Assembly (NCBI GenBank): GCA_035771175.1 | Contig: CM069592.1 | Location: forward strand, 38,704,198-38,768,197 | Reading direction: 5' to 3' | Source of the DNA: Paratinospora sagittata | Lineage: Eukaryota; Streptophyta; Magnoliopsida; Ranunculales; Menispermaceae | Length of the DNA: 64,000 nucleotides | In this document: in pieces, positions 11,627-20,500 of the stretch | Layout of the letters: the number at the start of each line of letters is the position of its first letter | How positions within the stretch are numbered: the stretch's first letter is position 1 | Position numbers and translations under genes: made by a program | Notes under the pieces: generated by a model | What the model saw: only the letters and a program-made list of their open reading frames with translations | The model's database searches: none | What the model was told of the DNA's origin: nothing

Positions 11627-14352
11627 TTACATTTGTTGTAAGTTCAAAAAAAGAAAGAAACTCCAATCCTCATTAATTGTTTTTATGTTTGCTACATTGT
11701 GAATTGTACTAGTAAAATGCAAAATCCTATCTAGATATGGGGTGTCCCAACCACTAGCACACGATAGATGGTACTTCGCCCAATTTGCAGCAACTGGTAG
11801 CACTGAACTTGTCGGGGCCAAAATAACCTGTTAATGAACAATTATCAATTTTAATCACGAAGACAAGGCAAATCATAGATTTTTATACATTAACAAGTAT
11901 AAAACAATACATAATATTTTTATACCTGCACAAAGTGACACTCACTCACGAACCCCATAACAAATAGTCGTCTCTGCGTTACCGAAACATGTTCACTCCT
12001 TAGTGGAAGAAATGCTAAACACTGTCGCGGTGAGATAAGTACAAAAATGCCAGATTATACTTGCTTGCAATCAAGTGACCCATCTCAGGCAATGTCATCC
12101 AAGCACGTGACGGTACTGGGGTCTCATAATAATCAAGTGTCTTCATGATTTCGTCAACTCTGCCACAATACTAGAAAACGACCTCGTAGTGATCCTTGAA
12201 ACTTATGAGTTCTTCTAAGAGCTCTTGCCTAACCCTTTTCCATTCACCTTCTCCATAACCCATAAAAAGGGCAACTGTTTGATAGCCACAATGGTCATCG
12301 GCCTCCACATCTTTCACCCGCTAGATGTAAGCTTTCAAAACAGTTGGAAATTGATTTATATACTTATGTGAGTCATTGTTCCTTGTCCTGTGAACCTTAG
12401 GCGGTCGCTTACCCTTAGTCACCGTGTTTTTAGGGGAACAACTGTCTTGTTGGGATAAGACCTACTCAAACAATAATGGATCTCTCTTGGTTGACTTATC
12501 AACTTTCAAACTCGGCCTTCCCCGAGTATTTCTTTTTATGGCGGGTTCAGTGACCACTGTAGATGATGGCTTCGATATCTCTCTCAATTTCTTAAGCATT
12601 CTTCTTCTCCCAGATGTGTCACATTGTTCGAACTCTCTACAAAAGCCCTCGATATCCTTGTGGCATTGTAATTGGTCTTGAGACTCTTGAACAGGGAAAA
12701 ACATATCCAATTTCTTCCGATGTGCATCCATCAAAGTAGTAGGGATGGACCAGCTTTCTTTGTGATATTTAAAGATCTCATGTGCACAAGGTAACCAATG
12801 AGTTTTTTCCAACACGCAACAACAACTAGAAGTTTCAAAATCTGTCTCCTTCAAACGTTCACATTCTTTCTGAATCTTTTCGATTGTATGAATCGAGACA
12901 ACTTCTCACAAGTGGCCATATATAGGTCCTCTATGGACGTGTTTTGTGGTAAATAAGTTTTTCTCAAAAGATGACTATATCTCGGTATGTTACAAAGTTA
13001 ACAGAGAATGTAATGTAATCCAGCTACTCTCAAACGTTCCCTGTGAATAACCCAAGTGTTTCTTCAACTTTGCATGTGCACTTTCCGCCTGGTTAGTTGT
13101 GACATTGCCGAAATATATGATCTCATTTGTCTAAGCTGCCACAAATCTTTCCTTGTGGTTCAACAACCATTCATTGTATAGATAGAGAATGAGCGTACGG
13201 TAAGCTTTATAAGATTTTGAAAGCACTTTCTCACGCTCTTCATACTGCTCCTCTGTCTCTGAATCCACCAAACCATGCCACATGCCCATGAATTTCATAT
13301 GGTCACTGCTATCCTTGAACAACGGTTTCGATTTCGCCAACACAGTCTTGTTAATGTGCCAACTGCATAACAAAATTCTAACATTTGAAAAAACAATATT
13401 CACTGCATTCATCAGGACCAATTCTCTATCAGTAACAAAAACCTCTGGTTGTGGCCACCCTTCTATCAGATCCTCAACTTCTCAAGTGCCCATATGTAGC
13501 TCTTCTGCTGTTCGTTCTCCATGAATACATCCGCCACCGAAAATGTGAGATGAGTTGACGTAACGCCAACTATCTCAAGTAACAGATATCGATAGATATT
13601 CGTCTTATACGTGCAATCCATTATCAAAACTTTAAGAAAGCAACGCAACAAGTTGACCGATATTGGGTGTGCGTAAAACAATGCATGTACATGATCGGTG
13701 TTTTCGTCAGACTTGTGCCACTCGACGTATTGTTCTTCAGCTAACTTTGTCATCAAATATTGCTTTTGAAACCTCCCACCGTGTTCCAACAATTTATACT
13801 TGCTACATGCATTGTATATGGTCTTCAATGTAAATGCATTGCCTGCATCCCCTCGCTTCAGAACATTCAGTATATCTCTGGGCCTTGCTTGACTTCTGCT
13901 CATATCCACAAGCATTTTCATCTCATCCTTTGTCAATCAGCCCACATAAGAGTGCCCTTCCATCCGATTAGCAGGTGGGTGATTATGAGTGCCGCAATCT
14001 ACTTTTACCATCCAATCGTCATCAATGGCCAATTTTTGCCCCCGTAATAAGAATGGACAATTATACTTCTTCGATGAGGTTTCATTCACTATCTTCTTCT
14101 TTATGTCTTTCGGGTTATACACACCGTACCTCTCACATGCAAACGTGATTCTTGGTCGCCTACCCTTCGTCCCCCTGCATCTGAGCTCTTGATAACGATA
14201 ACAAAACCATTTGCACGGCCTACTTCCATTGTCCATGCAATAAGTTCGGCCTTACTTTTAAACACAATATCGATTGTGAACTCATTAGTGTAATCCCGAA
14301 CTAACACCAACTCATTGCCAATAATTTTGTATTCATCAAATCCCTCAGCATC
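11627..14352 (-). pseudogene. MULE transposase with SWIM finger and OTU-protease tail, pseudogene
   Basis: Reading on minus from an acceptor at 14353: an N-terminal FAR1/MuDR-like zinc-binding region (RITFACERYGVYNP, YNCPFLLRG, CGTHNHPP); the MULE core with VLIMDCTYKTN (near 13617, first catalytic Asp), ILLCSWHINKTV and NQAESAHAKLKKH (catalytic Glu); a SWIM finger CCCVLEKTHWLPCAHEI (near 12790); then an OTU-type cysteine protease block DDHCGYQTVALFMGYGE (near 12270), and a last exon with VAANWAKYHLSCASGWDTPY. Damage: a frameshift near 14170, an Arg-to-stop TGA at 13937-13939, a frameshift near 13470, a Trp-to-stop TAG near 13130, and a Gln-to-stop TAG in the OTU part. The usual Gly after the OTU Asp (DGxC) is Asp here. 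No working enzyme is made. Confidence 0.88.
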
Positions 14353-14440
14353 CTAATGAATTACAAATCAATATTAGTATTACATACAAAATAAAACAAG
14401 AAAACAAAATAAAACCTTTAAAAAACACCAAAAATGCTAT

Positions 14441-14627
14441 GTCCGACCTGTTAGGGTCGAACATTAAATGTTTTGTCCAATTCTGACAGGTCGAACAGAA
14501 CATTTGCTATGTTTTATTTTGTTAAGTCTGACCAATCATGAACGGACATTTCCTTTTGTGTCCGATCTATAGTGGTCGGACACCACACTTTCTGTCCGTC
14601 CACAATATGTAGGACAGAACGATTTCG
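14441..14627. repeat. Right subterminal array: five 34-bp palindromic modules
   Basis: Units start at 14441, 14475, 14526, 14560 and 14594: spacings 34, 51, 34, 34, the 51 being one and a half periods through a 17-bp spacer. Each opens with an 8-6-8 palindrome. The best is GTCCGATC / GGTCGGAC at 14560-14581; the first is GTCCGACC / GGTCGAAC. Several units trail with an ACATTTGCT-like segment. The array sits in what looks like the first intron of the transposase gene (acceptor 14353, donor near 14730). Confidence 0.78.
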
Positions 14628-15063
14628 GGGGGCAATTTTTTGGGTTTCAAAACCCATTTTCGCCCCCTTCCCACCTCGATTTTAGGTTTGTTTTTGCATA
14701 AAAATAGTGTAGATACCAAATGCACATACCTTAGGAAATTAAGAACAACTTAAATCTTTTTCCATTGTTGGTCGAACGGCTTGCTTGACGGTGCACACTT
14801 TGAACACTTCCCCAATGACTTGCGAACACTTCAAATCGAAAGAAATCACTTGCGAATAGTTGAAGACATGCTTGTGATTCGAAACATGGGTTAACATCAC
14901 AAGATCGAAGATTGAAATTTGATGGGGAGTTGAATAGTTTTAGGATTTGGGTAGGAGTTGAATGGTTGATGGATGGGTGAAGAGAGACGTTTAAGGGGTT
15001 TACTAAGTGTCTTTTTGGTAATTTTATATAAAATTTTTTTAGTTTTTTTACTTTTTAGATGAA

Positions 15064-15107
15064 GTGGGTGAATAGATAGAAATAGGTAGGTGAAAAAAGC
15101 TGGATCC
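15064..15107 (-). repeat. MULE right terminal inverted repeat
   Basis: Read on minus it begins GGATCCAGCTTTTTTCACCT. It is followed directly by the target duplication AAAGTTTAA at 15108-15116. Confidence 0.9.
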
Positions 15108-15300
15108 AAAGTTTAAACTTTTTAAAATTTTCAAGTTTGAAATAGAAATTTTGATCAAATGGGCCAAGCTAGCCCATCTGATAAAATCCACGTAGCCCAA
15201 AAAGCTACGTGGGCCGGACTACTATACTTTTTAAACGTTTACCCAAATCGAACTCTCCACCTTCTTCTGGAAAGCAACGAAACGAAGCTCCGAAGCTTTC

Positions 15301-15403
15301 TTCTCGAAATTTCGCAAATTTTCTCGAACTTCAAACATTTTAATGGCCGAATGTTCTAGAATTTAAAGAACAAACTACGATACGTTCAAAACCTCCCTAT
15401 AAA
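15301..15403 (+). promoter_or_regulatory. Heat-shock elements and TATA box of the BAG gene
   Basis: TTCTCGAAATTTC at 15301-15313 is a perfect three-unit heat-shock element (TTCnnGAAnnTTC). Two-unit elements follow: TTCTCGAA at 15321-15328 and TTCTAGAA at 15354-15361. A TATAAA at 15398-15403 lies 117 bp before the ATG. HSEs packed upstream of a TATA box are the classic arrangement for HSF control. The MULE right end lies only about 190 bp upstream of the first HSE. Confidence 0.75.
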
Positions 15404-15519
15404 GATCGAGCAAAGATAAACTACGAACAACAAAGAAGAAATCGAAAAGCGGACCTCAAAGAAATCGTCGAAAAGTTCTTCTCATTCCGATCGAATACGT
15501 TCGAATTAATCGAAGTTTA

Positions 15520-16836
15520 ATGGAGAATCCATTCTTCAGAAACTACTGGAACTCAACTCGGCCGCGCTACTCTCCGAGCAGCACTCGTGGAATTCCGGTT
15601 CACCAGCAGGAATCGAAGCCTCGGTCTCAGACTCCGAAGGTTGTTTCGATTCCGGTTCACTTCGTTGGCTCGAAGAAGACGACATCGGAAGCTGCTTTGA
15701 GAATCCAGAAGGTTTTCAGAGGATTTTTGGTGAGAAAGAATGTGAAGAATATAGGTTCGATCAAAACCGAAGTCGAAGAGATCGAGCGGAAGATTGAGCG
15801 GAGGGAGATAGTTGAGCTGGTTCGGAGAGATGCGAAGGAGCGGTTGAGGATGAATGAGATGCTAATGTCGTTGTTGTTCAGGTTGGACTCCGTTCGCGGA
15901 GTTGATTCAGGTGTTAGGGAGTTTCGGAAGGCGGTGATTCGAAAGGCGATTGCGTTGCAGGAGAAGCTGGACGCGATTGTTACGGAAGATCAACCGGAAG
16001 AAAATGTTAACAATGACGAAGAAAACAACGATCGAGATTTGGAGAAGAAAGATCAAATCGATCCTTCGTGCAATTGTGAATCTGGAGAAGAAATCAGTCA
16101 TCAAACCACAGCTATCACCAAAGATCCTGCTGATTGTTCAGATAATAGTGGAATTGCTGATAATTCGGTTGATCAGAACAGAGAGTCGCAGGTTTCTGTG
16201 GAGTCTGAGCAGAGTTCTGGTGATCGCGAACGCGCGATTGAAGCCTCAGACCAGATCGAAGCAATGCAGGTTACAGCTGAATCTTCCGTAGAACAGATAG
16301 CTGAAGAGCCGACTCCTACTTCAAATTCTGAAGGAAATTCTGAAACTAAGTTCGACGAAGGAAGTTCGGACTCAGCAGAACTCATATTGACTGGAGAAAC
16401 AGAGCCTTCTTCAATGGAAGGTAATAATGGAGATACAGAAAATATGGAATACTCTTCAGAAGAGAATTCTCAGAGTTCGATTGAGAAAGATGCAGAAGAA
16501 GGAAACAAAGAGAAGGAAGAAGAAGAAGGCAAGGAAATTGAGCAAGGAAAGAAAATTGAAGAGTCTAAAACTACAAGCATGAAAGACGATGAGAAGAGTA
16601 GAGATTGCAAGGAGAACACGTTGATGATGGGGAGAATGTTGAAGGAGAATACGAGGTTGATGGGATTGGTGACGCAACTGTGCGAGAGGAACGCGTTGCA
16701 GACGCAGATGATAAGTTCGCTGACGCAGAGAGTTGGGAATCTTGAGAAAGCGTTTGTAAATGACAAGTTGAAACGAAAGAAGAAGAGGCTGGAGAACAAG
16801 CCTGATGATGGTAAGAAATGTGGAAGAAAATTATGA
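15520..16836 (+). CDS. BAG-family molecular chaperone regulator with IQ motif
   Basis: Intronless, 438 aa. The N-terminus contains SIPVHFVGS (43-51), typical of plant IQ-containing BAG proteins. A calmodulin-binding IQ motif (IQKVFRGFLVRK, about 62-73) runs directly into a BAG domain (about 80-154), the three-helix module that binds the Hsp70 ATPase domain. Residues 155-360 are acidic, rich in Ser/Glu and probably disordered. A coiled coil (about 365-415, NTLMMGRMLKENTRLMGLVT onward) and a basic tail with KRKKKR, a possible nuclear signal, end the protein. The layout fits the plant BAG5-BAG8 group, closest to BAG8 or a short BAG6; the exact member is not certain. The upstream HSEs predict heat induction, as known for Arabidopsis BAG6. 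The start is the only ATG giving the conserved N-terminus. Confidence 0.88.
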   Translation: MENPFFRNYWNSTRPRYSPSSTRGIPVHQQESKPRSQTPKVVSIPVHFVGSKKTTSEAALRIQKVFRGFLVRKNVKNIGSIKTEVEEIERKIERREIVELVRRDAKERLRMNEMLMSLLFRLDSVRGVDSGVREFRKAVIRKAIALQEKLDAIVTEDQPEENVNNDEENNDRDLEKKDQIDPSCNCESGEEISHQTTAITKDPADCSDNSGIADNSVDQNRESQVSVESEQSSGDRERAIEASDQIEAMQVTAESSVEQIAEEPTPTSNSEGNSETKFDEGSSDSAELILTGETEPSSMEGNNGDTENMEYSSEENSQSSIEKDAEEGNKEKEEEEGKEIEQGKKIEESKTTSMKDDEKSRDCKENTLMMGRMLKENTRLMGLVTQLCERNALQTQMISSLTQRVGNLEKAFVNDKLKRKKKRLENKPDDGKKCGRKL

Positions 16837-17503
16837 GATGAAACAAAAGTTTGAATAAATTGTAGAGGCAAATTGATCATAAGGAAATGACTGTCCATGT
16901 TGTTGTAAGAGTTTTTACTTTTTTTTCCCATTGGGCATTGTTAGAATAAACTTTTAGTTGAATTGAAATCGATTATCTTTTTTTCATCAATGTGCTGGTG
17001 GTTAATGTTTGCAATAATTCATAATTGAACAATGGTACCAAGAATGAGATTACAACTTCACAAACAAGACTAAAAACAGAGAGCATTCAGCCAGAAGTTA
17101 GAAAACATTTGATAGAAAATGAAAATTTCATGAAACTTGATAAGAATAGTGCGTTACAAAATCACCAGAATCAGCTGATGCACTAGCTTCAGTAAGTTTG
17201 AGATCTTTAATCAGGTTTTGCACAATGTGAGCCTCAAAACTTGCATCTCTGCTCATCATAAGGATTAAACATAAACATATTTTTCTCACTCCATAATACA
17301 TACACTAAAGTGCTTATAGAAAGGAGAGAACACGGTACACGAAGAAACAAACAGCAATGCCGGGCTGGGCCTGCCGGTTGGAATGAAGCACCAGTACTTC
17401 TAGTAGAGATATATCTTGCAAAAACTGTGTGTCTTGTTTAAGTACTGAATTGTTCTGAACTAAATAAGAGATAAAGAGCCATTGGTTTCCACCTCAAGGA
17501 CAA

Positions 17504-20500
17504 TTACGCTTGGCCACACTTGCTTAAACAGCCAACTCCCTCTTCAAGATAGTCCTGTCTAGTAATCCAGAACTCTGGTGCATCCTGCACGCAGTTCAAC
17601 CAAATTTGCAACATCTAATAAGTGTTCCATAAGATATTTTTAATAGCAATAAAAGGTGTCGTCATGGAGGGAGCCAGATGAACAGACCTTCATAATTCCT
17701 GCAAGAACTGCTCCTCCAAGGTATACCATATGCTTTCTTCTTGGTGGATCCTCTATCCGCAATCGCAGTTTCTGTCAAATATTTCCAGCATCATAACAGT
17801 ATAGAAATTTTATTAGAACGGTACTGGGATGCAGGCATGTAAAATAGCCTTTGGTTCACTCAGCTTTTATGTTGATTTCTATTTTTACTATGAAAAGGAT
17901 TATATCAGGTGTTCAAAGCAATAATTTTACAACCAATGAAAGCCAGAACAGATGATGAATCCTCTCACAATTGTAGTGCCAATCTCACAACTAAGTAAAA
18001 AAGAACTAAAAAAACACTATTGTGACATCTTTTAGGGCGTGGGGATTCCAGACAGATTTCACATAAGGAAAGCTGATTAAAATCACATTATACATGTACA
18101 ACAAAGAGTCAGGTTACCTTTAACCCATCTTTGTTTCCCTTCAAGACAACATCAAGATATCGATCTAGAATTTCTTTCTCCAACCTGTCACAAGTCACAG
18201 CAAATTAAGCTGAAATATTACTAGCCTACTTTGCAGTGTACAAACATGAAACAATATGATTCAAATGTTGTAGTATTAATGATTGTTCCTAAATGCCTGA
18301 TTTTGGAAACAAGCTCCAACCAAATAGGTTATATATCAATTAATTATGATTTTGGAAAGAAGTTCCAATCAAATAGGTGATCTATCAATTAATTCTTACT
18401 GTTAAACTGTTAAGCTTTGCATGCAGGAGGCACATCACCAACCTTCAAAATTCAAGTTTTGGCATCAATATATAGATTATTAAGATCAAATTATATTTTG
18501 GATATAATTCATCAGTGATCAAATATCTTTTGATTCAGAACGCATAAAAGTAAATCAATATATAACAATGACCATCAAACGAGGAAGAGAGAAGAGTTAA
18601 TCTATGACAATCAAAATGGGTAATCATGAGCAAGACAGCATAGCTGTAGATCACTTTTCATAGCTAGAATGCATCACTATTCAAAAATGCATCCAGGGTT
18701 TCAACGCATAACAACACTAATGGACATTCCATGCCAAAATGAATTATGTACAGCCTTCTCCTTAGAATAAAGTAACAATGGAAAAGGAAAAAAATGAAAC
18801 ATTACCGACTTGGCAATCCTGGATACATGGTACTACCTCCACTTAGAACTATATGCTGGTAGAGCTGCAAATGAGAAGCAAGATCAGGTTCAAACATTTG
18901 ATGAGGAATCCATCATAAACAAAGCCACAGCTGAACATCAAATGCAATACAAGATATAGTTCATACTAACTTCACCACTGCAAACTGCATGGATTGTGCA
19001 CTCATTAATCTACTCAGTCAAAATGCGAAATATTAACAAACTTAGAGTTGGTGTGACGGCCAGCTAGTAATCCGCCTCAGGAAGTGGGAATCCAGATTCA
19101 TCCCACCTCCACCTCAAGCGGGCCACTTTCCATAGAGTTTTTAGTGTGTGGCGATAGGGGCGTTCTCACGCACCTCAAGGACTAATCAGGTGCTCTACAA
19201 AGCTTGGATACCCTTGAAGAAAAAAAAATGATGAAACACTTCTCCCGTTGCCATAACATGTTAAACTCACCAATAAACTGTCAACTAAGTCACTCTTCTG
19301 TTAATGATTTACAAATTAAAATGCTGCATTCAATAAGACACCATAACTGGATAGGTCAAAAATCAATATCCCAATTGGGTTCAGCATTCGCTTCACAACC
19401 TTAGCTACATATATTTAATCATTGCTGAATAGAGACAGATCTACACAATCTTTGCAACATTTACATGCAACCATAGAACCTTTCTCAACTAAATATGTAT
19501 ATTTCCTCAAGTAAAATTGAAATCTCAACCTGTTGCGGAAACAGGAAAGCCACAAAGAGGAAATCAATTTGGTCAACTCACTTCAGATAAAAATGCTTTT
19601 GAAGACATAAACAAGTGAAACTGAAAGTAAAAAAAAATGACATGTAATTTAAAATTAATAGTGAGATGTAGTTAAAGAAACTGCCTTTACATTTATAAAG
19701 AAATTCAAAAGTACATTAACAGATGATTTAGAACTAAATTAAGCATGAAGAATCTCGATACCATCATCCGATTATCAATATCCATTTCCTGAATGCATCG
19801 AAACACCATATCAGCCATTCCATCACCTTCAACATCTATTAGTTCCTGTATCCAGGACAGCATCTATCAAATGGTTGAAAGTAGTATGCAGAGGAGCTTA
19901 AAACTCTACGATAGAAACCCTTTGACAAGAAAACATGTGATTGCTCATTAAGATTCCAATTTAAAATTGTTTACATCCTAATCCCCAAAAAGAAAATGCA
20001 CCCATTCCTTTGACATTATAAACTATCATGTACACCATGTATTTAATGCAATTTGACAAGTAAAAAAGGCCTCTTTTCTTGGCTGCAATGGTAATTACTT
20101 TAGACCCTATAGTCAGACTCTTGAGTATTATAAATAAAAGATTACATCCTAATCCCCAAAAAGAAAATGCACCCATTCCTTTGACATTATAAACTATCAT
20201 GTACACCATGTATTTAATGCAATTTGACAAGTAAAAAAGGCCTCTTTTCTTGGCTGCAATGGTAATTACTTTAGACCCTATAGTCAGACTCTTGAGTATT
20301 ATAAATAAAAGAGCTCAAGCCTCAAGCTATGACTCTCCTTGATGTTCGTCCAGTATTCCCTTATTCACTAACTTCAAATTTAATCATAACAACCGGAACC
20401 TTACAGGAGTGAAAAGAGCCTCAGGTGCTTGGAACCGTTCTGTACCGACTTTAATAACTCTCCCATCTGGCAGCTGATCAGATTAACAACAACTACTAAG

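Larger units (their letters stand above)
8454..15116. mobile_element. Complete, decayed Mutator-like element (MULE) with 9-bp target duplication
   Basis: The element spans 8463-15107 (6,645 bp) and is flanked by the identical 9-mer AAAGTTTAA at 8454-8462 and 15108-15116, the diagnostic Mutator target-site length. Terminal inverted repeats of about 44 bp (8463-8506 and 15064-15107) differ at about 7 positions and share the core TTTCTATCT and CACCCAC blocks. Inside are two convergent pseudogenes: a PMD gene on plus from the left and a transposase on minus from the right. Short palindromic arrays lie inside both ends, and a nested 160-bp foldback insertion is at 9562-9721. Both genes carry stops and frameshifts, so this copy cannot make its own transposase. 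The perfect 9-mer argues that it is not very old. Confidence 0.93.

Noticed and set aside
14441..14627. CRISPR-like evenly spaced repeats
   Set aside because: The 34-bp units are diverged palindromes without unique spacers, in a plant transposon. No cas genes exist here.
16456..16931. Minus-strand Phe/Ser/Leu-rich ORFs over the BAG gene 3' half
   Set aside because: They are the antisense shadow of the Glu/Lys-rich coiled-coil region of the BAG protein.
19961..20230. 89-aa ORF with a repeated [20 protein letters not shown] segment
   Set aside because: It is intronic. The repeat comes from the 171-bp tandem duplication and not from a protein repeat.
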